Positions 1-6,131 are shown, counted from the first letter of the stretch. The stretch: 14,631 nt of DNA from an uncultured Oscillospiraceae bacterium (GCA_958451705.1 CAUDRD010000011.1:1-14631); one strand, 5' to 3'. Numbers and translations are program-made. The notes: generated by a model not told the origin, from the letters alone.

Positions 1-73
1 TAACGGCTCCTTGGCCGGTGATTTTGGTTACGGTTACGGTTCTGCCGCATTTTACTTTGTTTAAAGTTTCCAC
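1..73 (-). CDS. feoA: FeoA-family ferrous iron transport protein, N-terminal part (runs off left edge)
   Basis: Only the first 24 codons are in the window. They read V-E-T-L-N-K-V-K-C-G-R-T-V-T-V-T-K-I-T-G-Q-G-A-V, the start of an SH3-like FeoA barrel. FeoA is a small cytoplasmic partner of the FeoB ferrous iron permease. I chose the GTG at 73 because AAAGGAG lies 8 nt upstream (83-89); an in-frame GTG at 80-82 overlaps that ribosome site and is less likely. The gene begins 19 nt after the stop of a second feoA in the same direction, so the two are almost certainly co-transcribed. A feoB gene beyond the left edge is expected from common Clostridia order but is not visible. The fragment is too short to exclude a fusion to a larger protein. 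Confidence 0.75.
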   Translation of the reverse strand, partial: METLNKVKCGRTVTVTKITGQGAV

Positions 74-92
74 TTTGCTCACTCCTTTCGAC

Positions 93-302
93 TTACACCA
101 TAATTTTATTTGCCATTTCTTTGCTTATGGCAATGCGTGTATCCTTTACGCTTACTATAACATTACCTGTGTTTTTAGAGATAACGCTGATTTGTTCACC
201 TACTGTAAAGCCAAGTGAACCAAGGTGCTTTTTTATTTCGCTGTTGCCGCCTATACGCTTGATTTTTTGCATTTCTCCTGCATTAACCATTGTTAAGGGC
301 AT
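93..302 (-). CDS. feoA: FeoA-family ferrous iron transport accessory protein
   Basis: A complete FeoA protein of 69 residues. It has the family pattern: an M-P-L opening, a central G-x-x-E-I-K-K-H-L-x-x-L-G-F segment, then G-E-x-I-x-V-I-S and a closing basic strand with R-I-A-I-S-K-E-M-A-N-K-I. FeoA is a cytoplasmic SH3-like domain that supports FeoB-dependent Fe(II) uptake. The ATG at 300-302 is preceded by a perfect AGGAGG with 8-nt spacing, which decides the start over the ATT at 303-305. It is the first gene after a TTGACA/TAACAT promoter overlapped by inverted repeats, and the second feoA follows 19 nt after its stop. Tandem feoA genes are common in Clostridia. The divergent DtxR-type regulator fits iron control. 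Confidence 0.9.
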   Translation of the reverse strand: MPLTMVNAGEMQKIKRIGGNSEIKKHLGSLGFTVGEQISVISKNTGNVIVSVKDTRIAISKEMANKIMV

Positions 303-335
303 CAATATTACCTCCTTCTTTCATTGAAAGATGAA

Positions 336-376
336 TTAGTTGCGACTAACTGTAACTAATGTTAGCATTAACTAAC
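336..376. promoter_or_regulatory. Cluster of overlapping inverted repeats, candidate DtxR-family iron operator
   Basis: Three dyads lie in 41 bp: TTAGT-TGCG-ACTAA (336-349), TAATG-TTAG-CATTA (357-370) and GTTAG-CATTAA-CTAAC (361-376). Their TTAG(T)/(A)CTAA half-sites resemble the TTAGGTTAG/CTAACCTAA halves of DtxR/IdeR operators. The second dyad covers the feo -10 and the first lies just downstream of the predicted start. That is the classical layout for iron-dependent repression. Binding by the adjacent regulator is inferred. Confidence 0.65.
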
Positions 377-387
377 TTTATTGTCAA
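359..387 (-). promoter_or_regulatory. Predicted sigma-A promoter of the feo operon
   Basis: On the minus strand a perfect -35 TTGACA (382-387) is followed after exactly 17 nt by TAACAT (359-364), a 4/6 match to the -10 consensus. Transcription would begin near position 352 and leave a leader of about 50 nt before the feoA ATG. The -10 lies inside the inverted repeat TAATG-TTAG-CATTA, so a bound repressor would block it directly. Confidence 0.7.
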
Positions 388-412
388 TAGTTTTTTCACA
401 AGTTTTTAAAAT

Positions 413-441
413 TTGATTTTGTATCTTCCTTGTGTTATTAT
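413..441 (+). promoter_or_regulatory. Predicted extended -10 promoter of the DtxR-family regulator gene
   Basis: TTGATT (413-418) is separated by 17 nt from TATTAT (436-441). A TG at 433-434 makes an extended -10 (TGTTATTAT). Transcription would start near 448. That places the in-frame ATG at 440-442 upstream of the transcript start and supports the TTG at 473 as the true start codon. Confidence 0.6.
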
Positions 442-472
442 GTTTATAACAAAAATTACGGATGTGATAATT

Positions 473-841
473 TTGAAAATACAGGAATCAGCTGAAAATT
501 ATCTTGAGACTATACTTGTTTTAGGTTTAAAAAATCCTTCTGTTCGTTCGGTTGACATTGCGGCGCATCTTAATTTCAGTAAACCCAGCGTCAGCGTGGC
601 AATGAAAAATTTAAGAGAAAACGGTTATATTAATATGTCCCCTGAGGGAAGAATAACTCTTACCGAAAAGGGCAGAGAAATTGCGGAGGCAGTGTATGAA
701 AAACATACGCTCCTTACAAAATGGCTTGTTTTTTTAGGGGTTGACCCTGAAACGGCCGCTGCTGATGCCTGTAAAATCGAGCATGTAATAAGTAAAGAGA
801 GCTTTGAGGCAATAAAAAAGCACGTTAAATCTTCATCTTAA
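473..841 (+). CDS. DtxR/MntR-family metal-dependent transcriptional repressor
   Basis: A 122-residue regulator from the TTG at 473, which follows GGATGTGAT (8 of 9 to GGAGGTGAT). A winged helix-turn-helix occupies residues 1-65, with the recognition helix around S36-K45. The dimerisation and metal domain follows at 66-122. Metal ligands can be aligned: E12, H78 (Y-E-K-H), C100, E103 and H104 (C-K-I-E-H-V-I-S). C100-x-x-E103-H104 matches the DtxR/IdeR iron site (Cys102, Glu105, His106), where manganese-specific MntR has Glu. The protein is as short as MntR and lacks the DtxR SH3 domain. The position of DtxR Met10 or MntR Asp8 is Asn9. Divergent tandem feoA genes and the operator-like repeats between them support iron sensing. 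Confidence 0.88.
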   Translation: MKIQESAENYLETILVLGLKNPSVRSVDIAAHLNFSKPSVSVAMKNLRENGYINMSPEGRITLTEKGREIAEAVYEKHTLLTKWLVFLGVDPETAAADACKIEHVISKESFEAIKKHVKSSS

Positions 842-858
842 AATTAAAGGGGATATGT

Positions 859-1779
859 ATGGGGACAGGAACAGATTTAAGCTCAAAAATTAAAAGGGTA
901 CGCACGGATTTCCGCTGGTCTATGCTTATGAAGCCGGCGCCAAAGGTTAAAGGTGTTAAGGATATTATAGATATTCCCTATGGGGAAGATAACGAAAAAT
1001 GGCATTTGCTTGATATTCACCGGCCGGAAAAAATGAGCAAGGCTTTGCCGGCGTTTGTATATATTCACGGCGGCGGCTGGAGTACAGTCGATAAAACTTT
1101 TTTCCATCATTACTGCCGCTGTATTGCCCAAAAGGGATTTGTGGTTTTTAATATAGATTACCGTCTTGCTCCGGAACACCGATATCCGGCTCAGATAGAG
1201 GATATTATCGACGCAGTTAACTGGGTGATAGAAAACGGAGAAAAATACGGAGCGGACATCTCGAAGCTCATTGTGGGCGGGGATTCCGCCGGAGCACATC
1301 TTTCCGCAACATTAGGATGCCTTTGCACAAATAAGGCCTATGCAAAGGAAAGCGGATATGAGGAAAAGGTAAAAAACATCAAAATTTCGGCTCTAGTGCT
1401 TTTGTGCGGAGCCTTCGATATTAAATCGGCGGTAAAGGTGAGAGTTCCTGCAATAGGAAAATATATAAAGGGACTTTTAAATATTCATTCTCTTCGTGAT
1501 TTGGCAAAGACAGGGGAGTGGGTTGAGGTTTCGCCGCTGCTTCATATAACGGGTGATTTTCCGCCATCCTTTGTGACGGACTCCTATGACGATGGATTAT
1601 TTGAGGAAAGCGTCGCCATGGATAAGGTTTTGGAAACCAGCGGAGTTTATCACAAAACCGTATTTTACGGCAAAAAGGACGCAGCGTTTATACACGATTT
1701 TCAGATACTCTATTTTCTGCCCGTATATAAAAAGTGCATGAACGAAATTGTAAAATTTATAAATGAGATTTTAGAATAA
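859..1779 (+). CDS. Alpha/beta hydrolase, hormone-sensitive lipase-type esterase
   Basis: A 306-residue protein of the HSL family (alpha/beta hydrolase_3). HGGGW at 70-74 is the oxyanion-hole motif, YRLAPEHRYPA at 101-111 is the next family block, and GDSAG at 141-145 carries the nucleophile Ser143. The acid is probably Asp241 or Asp244 in the D-S-Y-D-D-G segment, and the base is His279 (A-F-I-H-D-F). Such enzymes hydrolyse short acyl or acetyl esters; the substrate cannot be read from sequence. No signal peptide is visible, so it is probably cytoplasmic. The ATG at 859 follows AAAGGGG with 6-nt spacing and lies 17 nt after the regulator's stop, so the two are probably co-transcribed. The following hairpin ends the transcript. 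Why an esterase sits with an iron regulator is unclear. Confidence 0.88.
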   Translation: MGTGTDLSSKIKRVRTDFRWSMLMKPAPKVKGVKDIIDIPYGEDNEKWHLLDIHRPEKMSKALPAFVYIHGGGWSTVDKTFFHHYCRCIAQKGFVVFNIDYRLAPEHRYPAQIEDIIDAVNWVIENGEKYGADISKLIVGGDSAGAHLSATLGCLCTNKAYAKESGYEEKVKNIKISALVLLCGAFDIKSAVKVRVPAIGKYIKGLLNIHSLRDLAKTGEWVEVSPLLHITGDFPPSFVTDSYDDGLFEESVAMDKVLETSGVYHKTVFYGKKDAAFIHDFQILYFLPVYKKCMNEIVKFINEILE

Positions 1780-1785
1780 ACAGAA

Positions 1786-1821
1786 AAAACATCGGCACGG
1801 TTTAGTCTGTGCCGATGTTTT
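1786..1821. terminator. Bidirectional intrinsic terminator between convergent genes
   Basis: A perfect 13-bp stem AAAACATCGGCAC/GTGCCGATGTTTT with a 10-nt loop lies between the esterase stop and the stop of the minus-strand zinc-ribbon gene. It ends in a T run on the plus strand and, because of the left A run, also on the minus strand. It can therefore terminate both convergent transcripts. Confidence 0.9.
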
Positions 1822-1832
1822 TATCTTTGAGA

Positions 1833-2078
1833 TTATTTATCTTTTTTAGGTTCCATATACTCTCTTTCTCCGCATTTGGGGCAGGTGATGATTTTACCTT
1901 CTACTGCGTTTACGGAAAATATCATATTTAAAACCTTGGGCTTAAATTTATTCCCGCAGTGAGGACATTCAAAATGCTCTTTTTTGTAGAAATAAATATA
2001 TCTTAAAGCAGCTGCCGCAACAGCGATAACAGCTAAAATTAAAGCGATTATAAGAATAACTCTTCCTACAGCGTCCAT
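1833..2078 (-). CDS. Small membrane protein with a C-terminal zinc ribbon
   Basis: An 81-residue protein of unknown function. Residues 7-27 form one strongly hydrophobic helix with a basic patch just after it (Y-F-Y-K-K), followed by a four-cysteine zinc ribbon: C38-P-H-C41-G and C66-P-K-C69-G. By the positive-inside rule the ribbon is probably cytoplasmic. The ATG at 2078 follows GGAGG with 7-nt spacing. It lies 17 nt after the nfo stop and is the last gene before the bidirectional terminator, so it is read as the tail of the tsaE-tsaB-rpiB-nfo operon. I do not recognise a named family. The ribbon may simply stabilise a small fold or bind a partner. Confidence 0.8.
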   Translation of the reverse strand: MDAVGRVILIIALILAVIAVAAAALRYIYFYKKEHFECPHCGNKFKPKVLNMIFSVNAVEGKIITCPKCGEREYMEPKKDK

Positions 2079-2095
2079 TTTAAAGCCTCCGAAAA

Positions 2096-2932
2096 TCAGT
2101 TTTCGCCTCTGATTCCTCTGAGCATAGCAATCTCCTCTTTGTAGCCGCTCAGCTCATTGGGTGTTTCAAGAAACATGGGTATATCCTTTAAAGCGTCGTG
2201 GCAGATAAACCTCGAAATAGCTTCAAGGCCTATGGTGCCCTTACCGATTTTTTCGTGCCTGTCCTTATTTGAGGCAAAGGGCATCATGCTGTCATTAAGA
2301 TGTATGGCTTTAAGTCTTTTAAGTCCTAACACTCTGTCAAATTCTTCCAGTACCCCGTCAAGATTGTTTACAATATCGTATCCTGCGGAGTATATGTGAC
2401 AGGTATCAAGGCAGACTCCCAATTTATCGGAAAGCTCAGTGCGGTCTATTATTGCCTTTATTTCTTCAAAGCTTCTGCCCACTTCGCTGCCCTTTCCGGA
2501 CATGGTTTCAAGAAGCACGGTGGTTGTCTGTTCCTCTTTGAGGATTTTATTGAGAAGCTCCGCAATTTTTTCTATGCCTGTTTCGGCGCCCTGTCCCACA
2601 TGACTGCCAGGATGAAAATTATAATAATTTCCCGGGACATATTCCATACGCTTTAGGTCATCGGCCATTGTCATAAGGGCAAATTCTAAGATTTTTTCAT
2701 CCTTCGCACAAGGGTTGAGGGTGTAGGGGGCATGGGCAAGGATTTTTGCAAAACCGTTTTCCGCCATAAAGGTGTTGAGAGCCTTTGCGTCGGCGGGGTC
2801 AATATCCTTAGCCTTTGCGCCTCTGGGATTTCTTGTGAAAAACTGAAAAGTGTTTCCTCCTATGGAAACAGCCTCTTTACCCATATGGAGAAAGCCCTTA
2901 GATGAAGAAAGATGCGCTCCTATATTAAGCAA
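2096..2932 (-). CDS. nfo: Endonuclease IV (AP endonuclease, base-excision repair)
   Basis: A 278-residue TIM-barrel endonuclease IV, normal length for the family. It cleaves the phosphodiester bond 5' of abasic sites and removes 3' blocking groups in DNA. All nine residues of the tri-zinc centre are present at the expected spacing: H67, H107, E142, D176, H179, H211, D224, H226 and E256, seen in motifs N-F-H-P-G-S, L-L-E-T, C-L-D-T-C-H, H-L-N-D-S and D-R-H. The start is a TTG at 2930-2932 behind AGAGGTGAT; M-L-N-I-G-A-H from this codon matches the usual N-terminus, and no ATG fits. It lies 15 nt after the rpiB stop and 17 nt before the zinc-ribbon gene, in one operon. Confidence 0.96.
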   Translation of the reverse strand: MLNIGAHLSSSKGFLHMGKEAVSIGGNTFQFFTRNPRGAKAKDIDPADAKALNTFMAENGFAKILAHAPYTLNPCAKDEKILEFALMTMADDLKRMEYVPGNYYNFHPGSHVGQGAETGIEKIAELLNKILKEEQTTTVLLETMSGKGSEVGRSFEEIKAIIDRTELSDKLGVCLDTCHIYSAGYDIVNNLDGVLEEFDRVLGLKRLKAIHLNDSMMPFASNKDRHEKIGKGTIGLEAISRFICHDALKDIPMFLETPNELSGYKEEIAMLRGIRGEN

Positions 2933-2947
2933 AAAATCACCTCTAAA

Positions 2948-3391
2948 TTAAAGCTCGCCGTTTTCTATTGCTGTAATTTGGTCAACTCTGCGCTGGTGGC
3001 GTCCGCCTTCAAATTCAGTCTCGAGGAAAACGTCTACAAGCTCAAGGGCAAGACCTACACCTACAACTCTGCCGCCCATGCAAAGGACGTTTGCGTCGTT
3101 GTGGAGTCTTGTATATTTTGCGCTGAAATAGTCGGAGCAGCAAGCAGCTCTGATACCCTTAACCTTATTTGCAGCCATTGAAATACCTATACCTGTGCCG
3201 CAGCAAAGTATACCTCTTTCACATTCCCCTGAAACTATGCCCTTAGCTGCCTTTGCGGCAATAATTGCGTAGTCTACAGAATCGGGGGAATAGGTTCCGT
3301 AGTCCTTGTATTCAATGCCCTTTTCCTCAAGGTGCTTTTTTATGGCCTCTTTAAGCTCGTATCCGCCGTGATCTGAACCAAGTGCTATCAT
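2948..3391 (-). CDS. rpiB: Ribose-5-phosphate isomerase B
   Basis: A 147-residue RpiB/LacAB-family sugar isomerase that interconverts ribose 5-phosphate and ribulose 5-phosphate in the cytoplasmic pentose phosphate pathway. Visible motifs are the N-terminal G-S-D-H-G-G (D7, H8), the catalytic block C-C-G-T-G-I-G with the proton-transfer cysteine C64, the N-K-V-K-G-I-R-A segment, T-R-L-H-N-D-A-N with H97, and the phosphate-contact G-G-R-H-Q-R-R near the C-terminus. The start ATG overlaps the stop of tsaB in an ATGA arrangement, which suggests translational coupling. nfo follows 15 nt later. The related allose 6-phosphate isomerase has the same motifs, so substrate is assigned by family prevalence. 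Confidence 0.95.
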   Translation of the reverse strand: MIALGSDHGGYELKEAIKKHLEEKGIEYKDYGTYSPDSVDYAIIAAKAAKGIVSGECERGILCCGTGIGISMAANKVKGIRAACCSDYFSAKYTRLHNDANVLCMGGRVVGVGLALELVDVFLETEFEGGRHQRRVDQITAIENGEL

Positions 3392-4092
3392 TTTAAATTC
3401 TCCTTTTTCTTTTTAAGTTCACGTTCCGCTTGAGGCAGCCTGAGATATGAAACCTCCAGCTTCTCTCCCAGAACAAAATTTTCTTTATTTTCGGCCGCCA
3501 AAACAGCCGCTCCGTAAGCTCTCTGCCACCTTAAATTTTCAGGTGCGAGAACTGTTTCAGGTATAGTATCCTTTACTTTATTGTATAAAAGCTCAGCTCC
3601 GTCGCCGGTGATCACTATTTTTCCGTCAATACATTCAAGCTCACCTATAAGCTCCTCTGAGGAAATAGCTCTGTCCGGTGTAAGACGGGTTAATATGCCG
3701 TTTTCGCAGTAAAAGTTTGCCGTGTAAAACTGGCTGCATCTTGCGTCCATTACGCAGCAAATTGTAAAGTCATCCCAAAGTCTCAGGGAATTTGCCATGG
3801 CTTCAAGGGTTGAAACACCTAAGCAGGGTTTATCAGCTCCCATGGCGAGACCCTTTATTGCAGCAACGCCTATTCTGACTCCCGTAAAGGAACCGGGACC
3901 ATTTGTAACAGCGAAAACGTCAATGTCCTGTGTTTTCATACCGGCATTTTTAAGGGCAAAGTCAACCATTGGTATAAGGGTCTGGCTGTGGGTAAGCCCC
4001 TTGTTTATATAACATTCGCTGAGTATTTTTTTATCTTCCGTTACTGCAACGCTTGCCGCCCCTGCAGAACTGTCAATTGCAAGAATTTTCAT
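3388..4092 (-). CDS. tsaB: tRNA t6A37 threonylcarbamoyltransferase complex subunit TsaB
   Basis: A 234-residue ASKHA-fold protein (formerly YeaZ). TsaB pairs with TsaD and TsaE to move the threonylcarbamoyl group onto A37 of ANN-decoding tRNAs. Motifs seen are M-K-I-L-A-I-D-S-S at the N-terminus, H-S-Q at 35-37 and N-G-P-G-S-F-T-G-V-R-I-G at 64-75. These are characteristic of TsaB, which is a catalytically degenerate relative of TsaD. The ATG at 4092 follows AGGAG with 7-nt spacing and begins 20 nt before the end of tsaE, so translation is probably coupled. In many Firmicutes rimI and tsaD come next; here rpiB follows, so tsaD must be elsewhere. Confidence 0.95.
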   Translation of the reverse strand: MKILAIDSSAGAASVAVTEDKKILSECYINKGLTHSQTLIPMVDFALKNAGMKTQDIDVFAVTNGPGSFTGVRIGVAAIKGLAMGADKPCLGVSTLEAMANSLRLWDDFTICCVMDARCSQFYTANFYCENGILTRLTPDRAISSEELIGELECIDGKIVITGDGAELLYNKVKDTIPETVLAPENLRWQRAYGAAVLAAENKENFVLGEKLEVSYLRLPQAERELKKKKENLK

Positions 4093-4525
4093 TTTGCTTC
4101 TCCTGTGTCACTGTGTTTATAGTTATTATTCTTTGGTTTTCTTTATCAGTTTTATTTATTTCTATTCTGATAGTATTGTCGGGTAGAGCGTTTTCTATGT
4201 TTTCGCTCCATTCAACGGCAAGAATAGCTCCCATGTCAATATAATCGAAAAATCCGGTTGAATATAAATCCTCCCAGGAGTCAACCCTGTACATATCGAA
4301 ATGACAAAACAGGGGAGAGCCGCCGTATTCGTGAACAAGGGCGAATGTGGGGCTGCTGACCTCAGCGTCGAGGCCGAAGCCCTTTGCCATGCCTCTTATG
4401 AAAGCGGTTTTGCCGGCTCCCAAATCTCCGTAAAAGGCAATTACCTGAGAACCATTTAGACTTTTTGCAAATTCTGCGCCTATTTTTTCTGTTTCGGCGG
4501 CGCTGTTTGAAATAATCCTTTTCAT
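4073..4525 (-). CDS. tsaE: tRNA t6A37 biosynthesis ATPase TsaE
   Basis: A 150-residue P-loop ATPase (formerly YjeE) that drives turnover of the TsaB-TsaD complex during t6A synthesis. The Walker A motif G-D-L-G-A-G-K-T is at 33-40. Further family marks are S-S-P-T-F at 57-61, F-D-M-Y-R at 76-80 and V-E-W at 104-106. Length is normal. The ATG at 4525 has only a distant GAAAGG (about 12 nt), so initiation may be weak. It is the first gene of the operon, downstream of an extended -10 promoter. The 20-nt overlap with tsaB supports stoichiometric expression of partner proteins. Confidence 0.95.
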   Translation of the reverse strand: MKRIISNSAAETEKIGAEFAKSLNGSQVIAFYGDLGAGKTAFIRGMAKGFGLDAEVSSPTFALVHEYGGSPLFCHFDMYRVDSWEDLYSTGFFDYIDMGAILAVEWSENIENALPDNTIRIEINKTDKENQRIITINTVTQEKQNENSCN

Positions 4526-4602
4526 ATATAATATATACCTTTCGGCGGTCTTTCCGTCATATTAAAATAAGCGTTTAAAATTATTGTGGCTTTGCTGTGG
4601 CT

Positions 4603-4631
4603 ATTATATCACATTTTAACAATTGGTTAAA
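4603..4631 (-). promoter_or_regulatory. Predicted promoter of the tsaE-tsaB-rpiB-nfo operon
   Basis: On the minus strand a perfect TATAAT (4603-4608) with the extended TG motif (TGATATAAT) is preceded at 17 nt by a weak -35 TTTAAC (4626-4631). Transcription would begin near 4597, giving a leader of about 70 nt. It is back to back with the rodA promoter; the -35 regions are only about 10 bp apart. Confidence 0.6.
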
Positions 4632-4641
4632 GTATTTTTAC

Positions 4642-4670
4642 TTGAACAAAAATAGGATTAAGGATATAAT
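4642..4670 (+). promoter_or_regulatory. Predicted sigma-A promoter of the rodA/ftsW-family gene
   Basis: TTGAAC (4642-4647), a 17-nt spacer and a perfect TATAAT (4665-4670). Transcription would start near 4677, about 29 nt before the TTG start codon. The same TTGAAC-17-TATAAT architecture recurs upstream of the giant secreted protein at 6103-6131. Confidence 0.75.
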
Positions 4671-4705
4671 GAAAAGCAGAAAATTTTAGTCGGTGGTGAT
4701 TATTT

Positions 4706-5902
4706 TTGAGAAACCGAAGCGGTGTTTTAAAAAATGCCTTTAAGGGTACGGACAAGCTTTTGCTTATTTTATCTCTTTTAGCTTCAGCTTTTGGAATATT
4801 GATGGTATACAGTGTAACAAAGCACACTTTAACTGACGGTGAGTTAATACCTGGCGACATGAAAACCATGGTTCTTGCCGTTGCAATGGGTGTCGTACTG
4901 TGTATTATTATATCATTTATAGATTATGAATTTATTGCTAAACTGTGGCCGTTAATTGGTATTTTCTGTATCGGTATAATGTTTGTGGTCTTTTTGTTCG
5001 GTGTTGCGCCTCCGCTGCGTCCCGACTCAAAGGTATGGCTCGATCTTAAAGTATTTTATTTTCAGCCATCGGAGCTTGTTAAAATAGGTTATATAATCAC
5101 CTTTGCGGTGCATCTTGATTTAGTCAAGGAAAATCTCAATTCCTTTAAGAATATCGCTTTACTGGCGGTTCATGCCCTTATTCCTTTCGGTCTTGTTATG
5201 AAAACAGGAGATGCCGGTTCTGCTTTGGTGTTCCTGCTTATATGCATGGCAATGCTTCTTGTTGCCGGAATGCACTGGGGATATTTTGCCGCAGGAGCGG
5301 GACTTTTGGCTGTTGTTATCCCGATACTTTGGGTGCTGGGTGATAAGGCAAAGATATTTAATCAGTATCAGAAAAATCGTGTCCTTGCAATTATATATCC
5401 TGAGCATTATGCTCTCGAAGAAGCCTATCAGCAAAATCAGGCGCTTAACGCTATGGGCTCAGGCGGAGTTTTCGGTAAGGGGTTATTCAACGGCGAATAC
5501 ACCCAAAACGGAGCCGTCCCCGAAGGTCAGAACGATATGATTCTCGCTTCCATAGGCGAAGAGCTGGGTCTTATCGGCATAATTGTGGTTTTGATCTTGC
5601 TTTTTGCTATTATCATGCGGATAATTTCCGTAGGTAAAAAATCGGGTGACAACAAAGCTTATCTCATGTGCTGCGGAACGGCAGCCATGATAGGCAGCCA
5701 GGCTATAATCAACATAAGTATGTGTATCAGAATTTTCCCGGTTATAGGAATCACCCTTCCGTTTTTCAGCGCCGGCGGTTCGTCCAATCTTTGTATATAT
5801 ATAGCAATAGGACTAATAATGAGCATTTACCGAAGTACAAGAAAACAGGAACCGGTGGACTTTAGGCTAAGCAGTATAGCCACCAGATTTTCTGAAGTAT
5901 AA
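4706..5902 (+). CDS. rodA: SEDS-family peptidoglycan glycosyltransferase (RodA/FtsW/SpoVE)
   Basis: A 398-residue polytopic membrane protein of the SEDS family, which polymerises lipid II into glycan strands with a class B PBP. About ten hydrophobic helices are visible. Family marks are W111-L, Q-P-S-E-L at 120-124, G-D-A-G-S-A around D169, G-S-G-G-V-F-G-K-G at 251-259, V-P-E-G-Q-N-D at 271-277 with the catalytic aspartate D277, and the C-terminal signature ending L-P-F-F-S-A-G-G-S-S at 351-360. The start is a TTG at 4706 behind GGTGGTGAT (8 of 9 to GGAGGTGAT). It stands alone between its promoter and terminator, with no PBP or division gene beside it. RodA versus FtsW or SpoVE cannot be settled from this window; the symbol is provisional. 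Confidence 0.85.
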   Translation: MRNRSGVLKNAFKGTDKLLLILSLLASAFGILMVYSVTKHTLTDGELIPGDMKTMVLAVAMGVVLCIIISFIDYEFIAKLWPLIGIFCIGIMFVVFLFGVAPPLRPDSKVWLDLKVFYFQPSELVKIGYIITFAVHLDLVKENLNSFKNIALLAVHALIPFGLVMKTGDAGSALVFLLICMAMLLVAGMHWGYFAAGAGLLAVVIPILWVLGDKAKIFNQYQKNRVLAIIYPEHYALEEAYQQNQALNAMGSGGVFGKGLFNGEYTQNGAVPEGQNDMILASIGEELGLIGIIVVLILLFAIIMRIISVGKKSGDNKAYLMCCGTAAMIGSQAIINISMCIRIFPVIGITLPFFSAGGSSNLCIYIAIGLIMSIYRSTRKQEPVDFRLSSIATRFSEV

Positions 5903-5931
5903 TTTGCATTAAAATTTAACATTTCAATTAT

Positions 5932-5966
5932 AAAGGTCTGAGCTTAATTGGCACAGACCTTTTTGA
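5932..5966 (+). terminator. Intrinsic terminator of the rodA/ftsW-family gene
   Basis: A 9-bp stem AAAGGTCTG (5932-5940) / CAGACCTTT (5954-5962) with a 13-nt loop runs directly into a T tract, 30 nt after the stop codon. Confidence 0.85.
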
Positions 5967-6102
5967 TTTATTGTTATCACTTATTATGTTAAAAGTTCTA
6001 ACATCTACTTTATTAGAAGTAAAAGATGTCAAAAGTTATGCATTGACAATAGTTTGATAATAATTTACCAAAAATTATTGATAATATTGACAATTATATG
6101 CA
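5967..6102. other. AT-rich upstream region with short direct and inverted repeats
   Basis: No gene is visible. The 10-mer TATGCATTGA occurs at 6037-6046 and 6097-6106, exactly 60 bp apart. Each copy overlaps a -35-like hexamer (TTGACA 6043-6048, TTGAAC 6103-6108), but only the second has a good -10. Between them lies an AT-only palindrome AATAATTT-ACCAA-AAATTATT (6059-6079). A further TTGACA at 6087-6092 has no convincing -10. This may be a regulator-binding zone or a degenerate promoter duplication. Confidence 0.45.
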
Positions 6103-6131
6103 TTGAACATTGTTAATAAATTTGTTATAAT
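6103..6131 (+). promoter_or_regulatory. Predicted sigma-A promoter of the giant secreted protein gene
   Basis: TTGAAC (6103-6108), a 17-nt spacer and a perfect TATAAT (6126-6131). The start of transcription would be near 6138, leaving a leader of about 200 nt before the ATG at 6338. Confidence 0.75.

Noticed and set aside
440..472. ATG at 440 as start of the DtxR-family regulator
   Set aside because: It lies within the predicted -10 and before the likely transcript start, lacks a ribosome site, and would add a non-homologous hydrophobic leader. The TTG at 473 has a strong extended site.
883..1299. 138-codon minus-strand frame inside the esterase gene
   Set aside because: It overlaps the HGGGW and GDSAG coding region entirely; the plus-strand frame carries clear family motifs.
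6043..6071. TTGACA at 6043-6048 as a second promoter
   Set aside because: At 16-18 nt spacing there is no acceptable -10 hexamer; it is recorded only as part of the direct repeat.
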